The notes: a model not told the origin generated them from the letters alone. Shown: positions 13,641-28,300, numbered from the stretch's first letter. The stretch: 64,000 nucleotides of DNA from Chenopodium formosanum (GCA_024500155.1 CM044869.1:29758501-29822500); one strand, 5' to 3'. A program made the numbers and translations.

Positions 13641-16600
13641 AAGCTTTTTTTGAATGTGTTTGACTTTCATTTGATTCAAAATGCATGGTTTGTATGTGTT
13701 CGACTTTCATTTGCTTCAATTAGCTTCCTTGAATGCATTTGACTTTCATTTGATTCAAAAAAGTTTGTATGAATGTGTTTGACTTTTATTTGATTCAATT
13801 AGCTTTGTTGAATGCATTTTTTACTTTCATTTGACTCAAAAAGCTTTGTTTGAATGTGTTTGACTTTCATTTGATTCAATAAGCTTAGTTTTAATGTGTT
13901 TGACTTTCATTTAATTCAATTAGCTTTGTTGAATGCATTTTTTACTTTCATTTCACTCAAAAAGCTTTGTTTGAATGTGTTTGACTTTCATTTGATTCAA
14001 TTAGCTTCATTGAGTGCATTTGACTTTGATTTAATTCAAAAAGCTTTGTTTGAATGTGTTTGACTTTTATTTGATTCAATTAGCTTTGCTAAATGCATTT
14101 AACTTTTATTAAATTCAAAAATCTTTGTTTGAATGTGTTTGACTTTCATTTGATTCAAAATGCATGGTTTGTATGCGTTCAACTTTCATTTGCTTCAATT
14201 AGCTTCCTTGAATTCATTTGACTTTCATTTGATTCAAAAAAGTTTGTATAAATGTGTTTGACTTTTATTTGATTCAATTAGCTTTGTTGAATGCATGTGA
14301 CTTTCATTTGATTCAAAAAGCTTTGTTTAAATGTGTTTCACTTTCAATTGATTCAAAAATCTTAGTTTGAATGTGTTTGACTTTCATTTGGTTCAATTAG
14401 CTTCGTTGAATGCATTGGACTTTCATTTGACTCAAAAACCTTTGTTTGAATGTGTTTGACTTTCATTTGATTCAATTGGCTTTATTGAATGCATTTGACT
14501 TTCATTTTATTCAAAAAGCTTTGTTTGAATGTGTTCGACTTTCATTTGCTTCAATTAGCTTCTTTGGATGCATTTGACTTTCATTTGATTCAAAATGCTT
14601 TGTTTGAATGTGTTTGACTTTCATTTGATTCAAAATGCTTGGTATGTATGTGTTCGAATTTCATTTGTTTCAATTAGCTTCCTTGAATGCATTTCACTTT
14701 CATTTGATTCAAAGAGCTTTGTTTGAATGTGTTTCACTTTCATTTGATTCAAAAAGCTTACTTTGAATGTGTTTCACTTTCACTTGATTTAATTAGCTTT
14801 GTTAAATGCATTTGACTTTTATTTGACTTTAAAAGCTTTTTTTGAATGTGTTTCACTTTCATTTTATTCAATTAGCTTTATTGAATGCATTTGACTTTTA
14901 TTTGATTCAAAAAGCTATGTTGGAATGTGTTTGACTTTCATTTGATTTAATTAGCTTTCCTGAATGCATTTGCCTTTAATGTGATTCAAAATGGTTTGTT
15001 TGAATGTGTTTGACTTAAATCTGATTCAAAAAGCTTAGTTTGAATGTGTTTGACTTTCATTTGATTCAATTAGCTTTATTGATTGCATTTGAATTTCATT
15101 TGATTCAAAAAGCTTTGTTTTAATGTGTTCGACATTGATTTGTTTCAATTAGCTTCTTTGAATGCATTTGACTTTCTTTTGATTCAAAATGCTTTGGTTG
15201 AATGTATTTGACTTTCATTTGATTCAAAATGCTTAGTTTGTATGTGTTCGACTTTCATTTGCTTCAATTAGCTTCCTTGAATGCATTTGACTTTCATTTG
15301 ATTCAAAGAGCTTTGTTTGAATGTGTTTGACTTTCATTTGATTCAATTAGCTTTGTTGAATGCATTTGACTTTCATTTCATTCAAAAAGCTTTGTTTGAA
15401 TGTGTTTGACTTTCATTTTATTCAATTATCTTTGTTGATTGCATTTTTTACTTTCCTTTGACTCAAAAAGCTTTGTTTGAATGTGTTTGACTTTCATTTG
15501 ATTCTATTAGCTTTATTGAATGTATTTGACTTTGATTTGATTCAAAAAGCTTTTTTTGAATGTGTTTGACTTTCATTAGATTCAATTAGCTTTGATAAAT
15601 GCATTTGACTTTCATTTGATTCAAAAATCTTTGTTTGAAGGTGTTTGACTTTCATTTGATTCAACACCCTTGATTTGTAAGTGTTCGACTTTCATTTGCT
15701 TCAATTTGCTTCCTTAAATGCATTTGACTTTCATTTGATTTAAAGAGCTTTGTTTGAATGTGTTTGACTTTCATTTGATTCAATAAGCTTTGTTCATTGC
15801 ATTTAACTTTCATTTGATTCAATTAGCTTTGTTGAATATATTTGACTACCATTTTATTCAAATAGCTTTGTTTGAATGTGTTTGACTTACATTTGATTCA
15901 ATTAGCTTTGTTGAATGCATTTGACTTTCATTTAACTCTAAAAGCTTTTTTTGAATGTGTTTGACTTTCATTTGATTCAAAATGCATGCTTTGTATGTGT
16001 TCGACTTTCATTTGCTTAAATTAGCTTCCTTGATTGCATTTGACTTTCATTTGATTCAAAAAAGTTTGTATGAATGTGTTTGACTTTTATTTGATTAAAT
16101 TAGCTTTATTGAATGCATTTGACTTTCATTTGATTCAAAATGCTTTGGTTGAATGTATTTGACTTTCATTTGATTCAAAATGCTTAGTTTGTATGTGTTC
16201 GACTTTCATTTGCTTCAATTAGTTTCCTTGAATGCATTTGACTTTCATTTGATTCAAAGAGCTTTGTTTGAATGTGTTTGACTTTCATTTGATTCAATTA
16301 GCTTTGTTAAATGCATTTGACTTTCATTTCATTCAAAAAGCTTTGTTTGAATGTGTTTGACTTTCATTTTATTCAATTAGCTTTGTTGATTGCATTTTTT
16401 ACTTTCCTTTGACTCAAAAAGCTTTGTTTGAATGTGTTTGACTTTCATTTGATTCTATTAGCTTTATTGAATGTATTTGACTTTGATTTGATTCAAAAAG
16501 CTTTGTTTGAATGTGTTTGACTTTCATTAGATTCAATTAGCTTTGATAAATGCATTTGACTTTCATTTGATTCAAAAATCTTTGTTTGATGGTGTTTGAC

Positions 16601-19330
16601 TTTCATTTGATTCAACATCCTTTATTTGTATGTGTTCGACTTTCATTTGCTTCAATTTGCTTCCTTAAATGCATTTGACTTTCATTTTATTTAAAGAGCT
16701 TTGTTTGAATGTGTTTGACTTTCATTTGATTCAATAAGCTTTGTTCATTGCATTTGACTTTCATTTGATTCAATTAGCTTTGTTGAATATATTTGACTTC
16801 CATTTTATTCAAATAGCTTTGTTTGAATGTGTTTGACTTACATTTGATTCAATTAGCTTTGTTGAATGCATTTGACTTTCATTTGACTCTAAAAGCTTTT
16901 TTTGAATGTGTTTGACTTTCATTTGATTCAAAATGCATGGTTTGTTTGTATTCGACTTTCATTTGCTTCAATTAGCTTCCTTGAATGCATTTGGCTTTCA
17001 TTTGATTCAAAAAAGTTTGTATGAATGTTTTTGACTTTTATTTGATTCAATTAGCTTTGTTGAATGCATTTTTTACTTTCATTTTACTCAAAAAGCTTTG
17101 TTTATATGTGTTTGACTTTCATTTGATTCAATAAGCTTAGTTTGAATGTGTTTGACTTTCATTTAATTCAATTAGCTTTGTTGAATGCATTTTTTACTTT
17201 CATTTGACTCAAAAAGCTTTGTTTGAATGTGTTTGACTTTCATTTGATTTAATTAGCTTTATTGAATGCAGTTGACTTTGATTTAATTTAAAAAGCTTTG
17301 TTTGAATGTGTTTGACTCTTATTTGATTCAATTAGCTTTGCTAAATGCATTTAACTTTCATTAAATTCAAAAATCTTTGTTTGAATGTGTTTAACTTTCA
17401 TTTGATTCAAAATGCATTGTTTGTATGTGTTCGACTTTCATTTGCTTCAATTAGCTTCCTTGAATTCATTTGACTTTCATTTGATTCAAAAAAGTTTGTA
17501 TGAATGTGTTTGACTTTTATTTGATTCAATTAGCTTTGTTTAATGCATGTGACTTTCATTTGATTCAAAAAGCTTTGTTTAAATGTGTTTTTCATTCAGT
17601 TGATTCAAAAAGCTTAGTTTGAATGTGTTTGACTTTCATTTGATTCAATTAGCTTCGTTGAATGCATTGGACTTTCATTTGACTCAAAAACCTTTGTTTG
17701 AATGTTTTTGACTTTCATTTGATTCAATTGGCTTTATTGAATGCATTTGACTTTCATTTTATTCAAAAAGCTTTGTTTGAATGTGTTTGACTTACATTTG
17801 ATTCAAAAAGCTTACTTTTAATGTGCTTGACTTTCACTTGATTCAATTAGCTTTGTTGAATGCATTTGACTTTCATTTGACTCAAAAAGCTATGTTTGAA
17901 TGTGTTTGACTTTCATTTGATTTAATTAGCTTTCCTGAATGCATTTGGCTTTAATGTGATTCAAAATGGTTTGTTTGAATGTGTTTGACTTAAATTTGAT
18001 TCAAAAAGCTTAGTTTGAATGTGTTTGACTTTTATTTGATTCAATTAGCTTTATTGAATGCATTTGACTTTCATTTGATTCAAAAAGCTTTGTTTGAATG
18101 TGTTCGACATTGATTTGCTTCAATTAGCTTCTTTGAATGCATTTGACTTTCTTTAGATTCAAAATGCTTTGGTTGAATGTATTTGACTTTCATTTGATTC
18201 AAAATGCTTAGTTTGTATGTGTTCGACTTTCATTTGCTTCAATTAGCTTCCTTGAATGCATTTGACTTTCATTTGATTCAAAGAGCTTTGTTTGAATGTG
18301 TTTGACTTTCATTTGATTCAATTAGCTTTGATGAATGCATTTGACTTTCATTTCATTCAAAAAGCTTTGTTTGAATGTGTTTGACTTTCATTTTATTCAA
18401 TTAGCTTTGTTGATTGCATTTTTTACTTTCCTTTGACTCAAAAAGCTTTGTTTAAATGTGTTTGACTTTCATTTGGTTCTATTAGCTTTATTGAATGTAT
18501 TTGACTTTGATTTGATTCAAAAAGCTTTGTTTGAATGTGTTTGACTTTCATTAGATTCAATTAGCTTTGATAAATGCATTCGACTTTCATTTGATTCAAA
18601 AATCTTTGTTTGAAGGTGTTTCACTTTCATTTGATTCAACATCCTTGATTTGTATGTGTTCGACTTGCATTTGCTTTAATTTGCTTCCTTAAATGCATTT
18701 GACTTTCATTTGATTTAAAGAGCTTTGTTTGAATGTGTTTGACTTTCATTTGATTCAATAAGCTTTGTTCATTGCATTTGACTTTCATTTGATTCAATTA
18801 GCTTTGTTGAATATATTTGACTTCCATTTTATTCAAATAGCTTTGTTTGAATGTGTTTGACTTACATTTGATTCAATTAGCTTTGTTGAATGCATTTGAC
18901 TTTCATTTGACTCTAAAAGCTTTTTTTGAATGTGTTTGACTTTCATTTGATTCAAAATGCATGGTTTGTATATGTTCGACATTCATTTGCTTCAATTAGC
19001 TTCCTTGAATGCATTTGACTTTCATTTGATTCAATTAGCTTTATTGAATGCATTTGACTTTGATTTAATTCAAAAAGCTTTGTTTGAATGTGTTTGACTT
19101 TTATTTGATTCAATTAGCTTTGCTAAATGCATTTAACTTTCATTAAATTCAAAAATCTTTGTTTGAATGTGTTTGACTTTCATTCGATTCAAAATGCATG
19201 GTTTGTATGTGTTCGACTTTCATTTGCTTTAATTAGCTTCCTTGAAATCATTTGACTTTCATTTGATTCAAAAAAGTTTGTATGAATGTGTTAGACTTTT
19301 ATTTGATTCAATTGGCTTTCTTGAATGCAT
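13640..19330 (+). repeat. Type I mosaic assembled from upstream segments
   Basis: The segment 13,640-about 15,000 follows 9,882-11,240 at an offset of 3,749-3,750. The segment 15,000-16,130 follows 12,700-13,830 at an offset of 2,301. From 16,140 the sequence follows 15,189 onward at an offset of 951. The landmark CCATTTTATT recurs at 13,548, 15,849, 16,800 and 18,824. More base differences separate these copies than separate the two 6,268-bp copies, so the exchanges look older. The block ends near 19,330, where type II variants begin. Confidence 0.85.
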
Positions 19331-22300
19331 TTGACTTTCATTTGATTCAAAAAGCTTTGTTTGAAAGTGTTTGACTTTTATTTGATTCAATTAGCTTCGT
19401 TGAATGCATTTGACTTTCTTTTGATTTAAATAGCCTTGTTTAAATGTGTTTGACTTTCAGTTGACTCAAAAAGCTTAGTTTGAATGTGTTTGACTTTCAT
19501 TTAATTCAATTAGCTTTGTTGAATGCATTTGACTTTCATTTAACTCAAAAAGTTTAATTTGAATGTGTTTGACTTTCATTTGATTCAATTTGTTTTGTTG
19601 AATGCATTTGACTTTCATTTGATTCAAAAAGCTTTGTTTGAATGTGTTAAACTTACATTTGATTCAAAAAGTTATTTTGAATGTGTTTGACTTTCATTTG
19701 ATTCAATTAGCTTTGTTGAATGCATTTGAATTTCATTTGATTCAAAAAGCTTTGTTTGAATGTGTTAAACTTACATTTGATTCAAAAAGTTTATTTTTAA
19801 TGTGTTTGACTTTCATTTGATTCAATTAGCTTTCTTGAATGCATTTGACTTTCATTTGATTCAAAAAGCTTTGTTTGAATGTGTTTGACTTTCATTTGTT
19901 TCAATTGGCTTTATTGAATGCATTTGACTTTCATTTGATTCAAAAAGCTTTCTTTGAATGTGTTTGACTTTCATTTGATTCAATTAGCTTTGTGAAATGC
20001 ATTTGTCTTTCATTTGATTCAATTGGCTTTGCTGAATGCATTTGACTTTCATTTAATTCAAAAAGCTTTGTTTACATGTGTTTGACTTTCATATACTTCA
20101 ATGAGCTTTGTTGAATGCATTTGACTTTCATTTGATTAAAAAAGCTTTGTTTCAATGTGTTTGACTTTTATTTGATTCAATTAGCTTTGTTAAATGCATT
20201 TAACTTTCATTTGATTCAAAAAATCTTAGTTTGAATTTGTTTGACTTTCATTTGACTCAAAAAGTTATGTTTGAATGTGTTTGACTTTAATTTGATTCAA
20301 TTAGCTTTGTTGAATGCATTTGACTTTTATTTGATTCAAAAAGCTTTGTTTGAATGTGTTTGACTTACATTTGATTCGTAAAGCTTACTTTGAATGTGTT
20401 TGACTTTAACTTGATTCAATGAGCTTTGTTGCATGCATTTGACCTTCATTTGACTCTAAAAGCTTTGTTTGAATGTGTTTGAATTTCATTTGATTCAATT
20501 AGCTTTATTGAATGCATTTGACTTTCATATGATTCAAAAAGCTTTGTTTGAATGTGTTTGACTTTCATTTCATTCAATTAGCTTTGTTGAATGCATTTGA
20601 TTTTCATTTGATTTAAAAAGCTTTGTTTGAATGTTTTTAAATTACATTTGATTCAAAAAGCTTATTTTGAATGTGTTTGACTTTCATTTGATTCAATTAG
20701 CTTTGTTGAATGCATTTTCCTTTCATTTGACTTAAAAAGCTTTGTTTGAATGTGTTTGACTTTCATTTGATTCAATTAGCTTTCTTGAATGCATTTGACT
20801 TTCATTGGATTCTAAAAGCTTTGTTTGAATGTGTTTGATTTACATTTGATTCACAAAGCTTATTTTGAATGTGTTTGACTTTCATTTGATTTAATTAGCT
20901 TTGTTGAATGCATTTGACTTTAATTTGACTCAAAAAGTTTTGTTTGAATGTGTTTGACTTTCATTTGATTCAATTAGCTTTCTTGAATGCATTTGACTTT
21001 CATTTGATTCAAAAAGCTTTGTTTGAATATGTTTGATTTACATTTGATTCAAAAAGCTTATTTTGATTATGTTTGACTTTCATGTGATTCAATTAGCTTA
21101 CTTGAATGCATTTGACTTTCATTTGACTCAAAAAGTTTTGTTTGAATGTGTTTGTCTTCCATTTTATTCAATTAGCTTTCTTGAATGGATTTGACTTTCA
21201 TTTGATTCAAAAAGCTTTGTTTGAATGTGTTTGACTTTTATTTGATTCAATTAGCTTTGTTGAATGCATTTGACATTCTTTTGAATTAAATAGCCTTGTT
21301 TAAATGTGTTTGACTTTCAGTTGACTCAAAAAGTTTAGTTTGAATGTGTTTGACTTTCATTTGATTCAAAATAAACTTTTAAATTCAAATGTAAGTTTAA
21401 CATATTCAAACAAAGCTTTTTGAATCAAATGAGAGTTAAATGCATTTGACTTTAATTTGATTCAATTAACTTTGTTGAATGCATTTGACTTTTATTTGAT
21501 TCAAAAAGCTTTGTTTGAATGTGTTTGACTTACATTTGATTCAAAAAGCTTACTTTGAATGTGTTTGACTTTAACTTGATTCAATAAGCTTTGTTTCATG
21601 CATTTGACTTTCATTTGACTCTAAAAGCTTTGTTTGAATGTGTTTGACTTTCATCTGTTTCAAAAAGCTTTGTTTGAATGTGTTTGACTTTTATTTGATT
21701 CAATTAGTTTTGTTGAATGCATTTGACTTTCATTTCATTCAAAAAGCTTTGTTTGAATGTGTTTGATTTACATTTGATTTAAAAAGCTTATTTTGAATGT
21801 GTTTGACTTTCATGTGATTCAATTAGCTTTGTTGAATGCATTTGACTTTCATTTGACTCAAAAAGCTTTGTTTGAATGTGTTTGACTTTCATTTGATTCA
21901 ATTAGCTTTCTTGAATGCATTTGACTTTCATTTGATTCAAAAAGCTTTGTTTGAATGTGTTTGACTTTCATTTGATTCAATTAGTTTTGCTGAATGCATT
22001 TGCCTTTCATTTGATTCAATAAGTTTTGCTGAATGCATTTGACTATCATTTGATTCAAAAAGCTTTGTTTGAATGTGTTTCATTTACATTTGATTCAAAA
22101 AGCTTATTTTGAATGCATTTGACTTTCATTTGATTTAATTAGCTTTGTTGCATGCATTTGACTTTCTATTGACTCAAAAAGCTTAGTTTGAATGTGTTGA
22201 CTTTCATTTAATTCAATTAGCTTTGTTGAATGCATTTGACTTTCATTTGACACAAAAAACTTTGTTTGAATGTGTTTGACTTTCATTTGATTCAATTAGC

Positions 22301-23330
22301 TTTATTGAATGCATTTGACTTTTATTTGATTCAAAAAGCTTTGTTTGAATGTGTTTGTTTACATTTGATTCACAAAGCTTATTTTGAATGTGTTTGAATT
22401 TCATTTGATTCAATTAGCTTTGTTGAATGCATTTGACTTTCATTTGAATCAAAAAGCTTTTTTTGAATGTGTTTGACTTTCATTTGATTCAATTAGCCTT
22501 ATTGAATGCATTTGACTTTCAGTTGAGTCAAAAAGCTTTGTTTGAATGTGTCTCATTTACAGTTGATTCAAAAAGCTTATTTTGAATGTGTTTGACTTTC
22601 ATTTGATTCAATTAGTTTTGTTGAATGCATTTGACTTTCATTCGATTCAAAAAGCTTTGTTTGAATGTGTTTGACTTTCATTTAATTCAATTAACTTTGT
22701 TGAATGCATTTGACTTTCATTTGATTCAATTAGCTTTGTCGGATGCATTTGATTTTCATTTGATTCAAAACGCTTTGTTTGAATGTGTTTGATTTACATT
22801 TGATTCAATTAGCTTTGTTGAATGCATTTGACTTTCATTTGATTCAAAAAGCTTTGTTTGAATGCGTTTGACTTTCATTTGATTCAAAAAGCTTATTTTG
22901 AATGTGTTTGACTTTCATTTGATTCAATTAACTTTGTTGAATGCATTTGACTTTCATTTGACTCAAAAAGCTTTGTTTGAATGTGTTTCATTTACATTTG
23001 ATTCAAAAAGCTTATTTTGAATGCATTTGACTTTCATTTGATTTAATTAGCTTTGTTGCATGCATTTGACTTTCAGTTGACTCAAAAATCTTAGTTTGAA
23101 TGTGCTGACTTTCATTTAATTCAATTAGCTTTGTTGAATGCATTTGACTTTCATTTGACTCAAAAAACTTTGTTTGAATGTGTTTGACTTTCATTTGATT
23201 CAATTAGCTTTATTAAATGCATTTGACTTTCATTTGATTCAATAAGCTTTGTTTGAATGTGTTTTTATACATTTGATTCACAAAGCTTTTTTTGACTGTG
23301 TTTGACTTTCATTTGATTCAATTAGCTTTG
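19330..23330 (+). repeat. Type II block, first copy
   Basis: This block is rich in GTGTTAAACTTACATTTG, GATTTACATTTGATTC, TTATTTTGAATG and TTGCATGCATTTG variants, and lacks the GCTTCAATTAGCTTC units of type I. The segment 19,330-22,055 recurs at about 32,400-35,165 with offsets of 13,069-13,110. Part of 22,080-23,300 recurs near 37,000-38,500. Internally, GAATGCATTTGACTTTC after TTATTTT occurs at 22,111 and 23,019, a spacing of 908 bp that equals 23 monomers. It contains a micro-inversion at 21,364-21,447. Confidence 0.88.
21364..21447 (-). repeat. Micro-inversion of about two monomers inside the forward arm
   Basis: The + strand switches to reverse-complement repeat: ATAAACTTTTAAATTC, then CATATTCAAACAAAGC and GAATCAAATGAGAGTT. 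Reverse-complemented, it matches the type II variant with GTGTTAAACTTACATTTG seen at about 19,640-19,680. The left edge shares ATTCAAAA with both orientations. The right edge falls in AAATGCATTT, which contains the self-complementary AATGCATT. Breakpoints are thus hidden by microhomology and a short palindrome. Confidence 0.9.
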
Positions 23331-24029
23331 TTGAATGCATTTGACTTTCATTAGATTCAAAAAACTTTGTTTGAATGTGTTTGACTTTCATTTGATTCAA
23401 TTAGATTTTTTGAATTCATTTGACTTTCATTTGATTCAAAAAGCTTTGTTTGAATGAGTTTGATTTACATTTGATTCAAAAAGCTTACTTCGAATGTGTT
23501 TCACTTTCACTTGATTCAATTAGCTTTGTTGAATGCATTTGAATTTGTATTTGACTCTAAAAGCGTTTTTTGAATGTGTTTGACTTTTATTTTATTCAAT
23601 TAGCTTGTTTGAATGTGTTTGACTATCATTTTATTCAAAAAGCTTTGTTTGAATGTGTTTGACTCTCATTTTATTCAATTAGCTTTGTTGAATTCCTTTG
23701 ACTTTAATTTGATTTAAAAAGTTTGTTTGAATGTGTTTGACTTAGATTAGATATAAAAAGCTTTGTTTGAATGTGTTTGACTTTCATTTGATTCAATTAG
23801 CTTTGTTTGAATGTGTTTCACTTTCATATGATTCAATTAGTTTTGTTGAATGCATTTGACTTTCATTTGATTCAAAATGCTTGGTTTGAATGTGTTCAAC
23901 TTTTATTTGCTTCAATTAGCTTTTTTGAATGCATTTGATTTCATTTGATTCAAAAAGCTTTGTTTGATTGTGTTTGACTTTCATTTGATTCAATTAGTTT
24001 TGTTGAATGCATTTGACTTTCATTTGATT

Positions 24030-27000
24030 CAAAAAGCTATGTTTGAATGTGTTTGACTTTCATTTGATTTAATTAGCTTTCCTGAATGCATTTGACTTTA
24101 ATGTGATTCAAAATGGTTTGTTTGAATGTGTTTGACTTAAATTTGATTCAAAAAGCTTAGTTTGAATGTGTTTGACTTTCATTTGATTCAATTAGCTTTA
24201 TTGAATGCATTTGACTTTCATTTGATTCAAAAAGCTTTGTTTGAATGTGTTCGACATTGATTTGTTTCAATTAGCTTCTTTGAATGCATTTGACTTTCTT
24301 TTGATTCAAAATGCTATGGTTGAATGTATTTGACTTTCATTTGATTCAAAATGCTTAGTTTGTATGTGTTCGACTTTCATTTGCTTCAATTAGCTTCCTT
24401 GAATACATTTGACTTTCATTTGATTCAAAGAGCTTTGTTTGAATGTGTTTCACTTTCATTTGATTCGATTAGCATTGTTGAATGCATTTGACTTTCATTT
24501 CATTCAAAAAGCTTTGTTTGAATGTGTTTGACTTTCATTTAATTCAATTAGCTTTGTTGAATGCATTTTTTACTTTCATTTGACTCAAAAATCTTTGTTT
24601 GAATGTGTTTGACTTTCATTTGATTCAATAAGCTTAGTTTTAATGTGTTTGACTTTCATTTAATTCAATTAGCTTTGTTGAATGCATTTTTTACTTTCAT
24701 TTGACTCAAAAAGCTTTGTTTGAATGTGTTTGACTTTCATTTGATTCAATTAGCTTTATTGAGTGCATTTGACTTTGATTTAATTCAAAAAGCTTTGTTT
24801 GAATGTGTTTGACTTTTATTTGATTCAATTAGCTTTGCTAAATGCATTTAACTTTCACTAAATTCAAAAATCTTTGTTTGAATGTGTTTGACTTTCATTT
24901 GATTCAAAATGCATGGTTTGTATGCGTTCGACTTTCATTTGCTTCAATTAGCTTCCTTGAATTCATTTGACTTTCATTTGATTCAAAAAAGTTTGTATGA
25001 ATGTCTTTGACTTTTATTTGATTCAATTAGCTTTGTTGAATGCATGTGACTTTCATTTGATTCAAAAAGCTTTGTTTAAATGTGTTTCACTTTCAGCTGA
25101 TTCAAAAAGCTTAGTTTGAATGTGTTTGACTTTCATTTGACTCAATTAGCTTCGTTGAATGCATTGGACTTTCATTTGACTCAAAACCCTTTGTTTGAAT
25201 GTGTTTGACTTTCATTTGATTCAATTGACTTTATTGAATGCATTTGACTTTCATTTGATTCAAAAAGCTTTGTTTGAATGTGTTCGACTTTCATTTTCTT
25301 GAATTAGCTTTATTGAATGCATTTGACATTCTTTTGATTCAAAATGCTTTGTTTGAATGTGTTTGACTTTCATTTGATTCAATTAGCTTTGTTGAATGCA
25401 TTAAACTTTCATTTGATTCAAAAAGCTTTGTTTAAATGTGTTTGACTTTCATTTGATTCAATTACCTTTGTTGAATGCATTTAACTTTCAATTGATTCAA
25501 AAAGCTTTATTTGAAGGTCCTTGTCTTTCATTTGATTCAAAAAGCTTAGATTAAATGTGTTTGACTTTCATTTGATTCAATTAGGTTTGTTGAATGCATT
25601 TGACTTTCATTTGACTCAAAAAGCTTTGTTTGAATGTGTTTGACTTTCATTTGATTCAATTGGCTTTATTAAATGCATTTGACTTTCATTTGTTTCAAAA
25701 AGCGTTGTTTGAATGTGTTTGACTTTCAGTTGACTCAAAAAGCCAAGTTTGAATGTGCTAGAATTTCATTTGATTCAATTAGCTTTTTTGAATTCATTTG
25801 ACTTTCATTTGATTCAAAAAGCTTTGTTTAATTGTGTTTGACTTACATTTGATTCAAAAAGCTTACTTTTAATGTGTTTGACTTTCACTTGATTCAATTA
25901 GCTTTGTTGAATGCATTTGACTTTCATTTGACTCAAAAAGCTATGTTTGAATGTGTTTGACTTTCATTTGATTTAATTAGCTTTCCTGAATGCATTTGAC
26001 TTTAATGTGATTCAAAATGGTTTGTTTGAATGTGTTTGACTTAAATTTGATTCAAAAAGCTTAGTTTGAATGTGTTTGACTTTCATTTGATTCAATTAGC
26101 TTTATTGAATGCATTTGACTTTCATTTGATTCAAAAAGCTTTGTTTGAATGTGTTCGACATTGATTTGCTTCAATTAGCTTCTTTGAATGCATTTGACTT
26201 TCTTTTGATTCAAAATGCTTTGGTTGAATGTATTTGACTTTCATTTGATTCAAAATGTTTAGTTTGTATGTGTTCGACTTTCATTTGCTTCAATTAGCTT
26301 CCTTGAATGCATTTGACTTTCATTTGATTCAAAGAGCTTTGTTTGAATGTGTTTGACTTTCATTTGATTCAATTAGCTTTGTTGAATGCATTTGACTTTC
26401 ATTTCATTCAAAAAGCTTTGTTTGAATGTGTTTGACTTTCTTTTTATTCAATTAGCTTTGTTGATTGCATTTTTTACTTTCCTTTGACTCAAAAAGCTTT
26501 ATTTATATGTGTTTGACTTTCATTTGATTCAATAAGCTTAGTTTGAATGTGTTTGACTTTCATTTAATTCAATTAGCTTTGTTGAATGCATTTTTTACTT
26601 TCATTTGACTCAAAAAGCTTTGGTTGAATGTGTTTGACTTTCATTTGATTCAATTAGCTTTATTGAATGCATTTGACTTTGATTTAATTCAAAAAGCTTT
26701 GTTTGAATGTGTTTGACTTTTATTTGATTCAATTAGCTTTGCTAAATGCATTTAACTTTCATTAAATTCAAAAATCTTTGTTTGAATGTGTTTGACTTTC
26801 ATTTGATTCAAAATGCATGGTTTGTATGTGTTCGACTTTCATTTGCTTCAATTAGCTTCCTTGAATTCATTTGACTTTCATTTGATTCAAAAAAGTTTGT
26901 ATGAATGTGTTTGACTTTTATTTGATTCAATTAGCTTTGTTGAATGCATGTGACTTTCATTTGATTCAAAAAGCTTTGTTTAAATGTGTTTCACTTTCAG

Positions 27001-28300
27001 TTGATTCAAAAAGCTTAGTTTGAATGTGTTTGACTTTCATTTGATTCAATTAGCTTCGTTGAATGCATTGGACTTTCATTTGACTCAAAACCCTTTGTTT
27101 GAATGTGTTTGACTTTCATTTGATTCAATTGACTTTATTGAATGCATTTGTGACTTTCATTTGATTCAAAAAGCTTTGTTTGAATGTGTTCGACTTTCAT
27201 TTTCTTCAATTAGCTTTATTGAATGCATTTGAATTTCTTTTGATTCAAAATGCTTTGTTTGAATGTGTTTGACTTTCATTTGATTCAATTAGCTTTGTTG
27301 AATGCATTAAACTTTCATTTGATTCAAAAAGCTTTGTTTAAATGTGTTTGACTTTCATTTGATTCAATTACCTTTGTTGAATGCATTTAACTTTCAATTG
27401 ATTCAAAATGCTTTATTTGAATGTCCTTGTCTTTCATTTGATTCAAAAAGCTTAGTTTAAATGTGTTTGACTTTCATTTGATTCAATTAGGTTTGTTGAA
27501 TGCATTTGACTTTCAAACGACTTAAAAAGCTTTGTTTGAATGTGTTTGACTTTCATTTGATTCAATTGGCTTTATTAAATGCATTTGACTTTCATTTGTT
27601 TCAAAAAGTCTTGTTTGAATGTGTTTGACTTTCAGTTGACTCAAAAAGCCAAGTTTGAATGTGCTTGACTTTCATTTGATTCAATTAGCTTTTTTGAATT
27701 CATTTGACTTTCATTTGATTCAAAAAGCTTTGTTTGAATGTGTTTGACTTACATTTGATTCAAAAAGCTTACTTTTAATGTGTTTGACTTTCACTTGATT
27801 CAATTAGCTTTGTTGAATGCATTTGACTTTTATTCGACTCAAAAAGCTATGTTTGAATGTGTTTGACTTTCATTTGATTTATTTAGCTTTCCTGAATGCA
27901 TTTGACTTTAATGTGATTCAAAATGGTTTGTTTGAATGTGTTTGACTTAAATTTAATTCAAAAAGCTTAGTTTGAATGTGTTTGACTTTCATTTGATTCA
28001 ATTAGCTTTATTGAATGCATTTAACTTTCATTTGATTCAAAAAGCTTTGTTTGAATGTGTTCGACATTGATTTGCTTCAATTAGCTTCTTTGAATGCATT
28101 TGACTTTCTTTTGATTCAAAATGCCTTGGTTGAATGTATTTGACTTTCATTTGATTCAAAATGCTTAGTTTGTATGTGTTCAACTTTCATTTGCTTCAAT
28201 TAGCTTCCTTGAATGCATTTGACTTTCATTTGATTCAAAGAGATTTGTTTGAATGTGTTTGACTTTCATTTGATTCAATTAGCTTTGATGAATGCATTTG
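24030..28300 (+). repeat. 1,905-bp higher-order repeat, about 2.2 copies
   Basis: CCTGAATGC markers are spaced 1,904 bp (24,081 to 25,985) and 1,906 bp (25,985 to 27,891). The variant GCATTAAACTTTC lies at 25,401 and 27,307, again 1,906 bp apart, and then at 28,574 in a shortened third copy. Individual units differ visibly (for example 26,480-26,515 against 24,570-24,610), so the copies are older than those of the 6,268-bp duplication. The following copies (marker spacings 485 and 782 bp) look internally deleted. Confidence 0.83.

Noticed and set aside
19391..19420. CENP-B box in TTCGTTGAATGC-type monomers
   Set aside because: The TTCG start matches, but the required downstream A..CGGG core is absent from this AT-rich unit.
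21364..21447. Mobile element or target-site duplication at the reversed segment
   Set aside because: The reversed DNA is itself satellite matching local type II units, with microhomology at the edges and no terminal repeats or foreign sequence.
22104..22295. Near-identical 63-codon minus-strand frames at 22,104, 23,012 and 37,082, resembling a small gene family
   Set aside because: They coincide with a repeated satellite segment (908 bp apart, and again in the second type II block). Their similarity comes from HOR copying, not from a gene family.
25581..25600. Telomere-like TTAGG strings (for example TTAGGTTTG)
   Set aside because: They are isolated single-base variants of TTAGCTTTG within normal monomers, with no tandem TTAGGG or TTTAGGG run.
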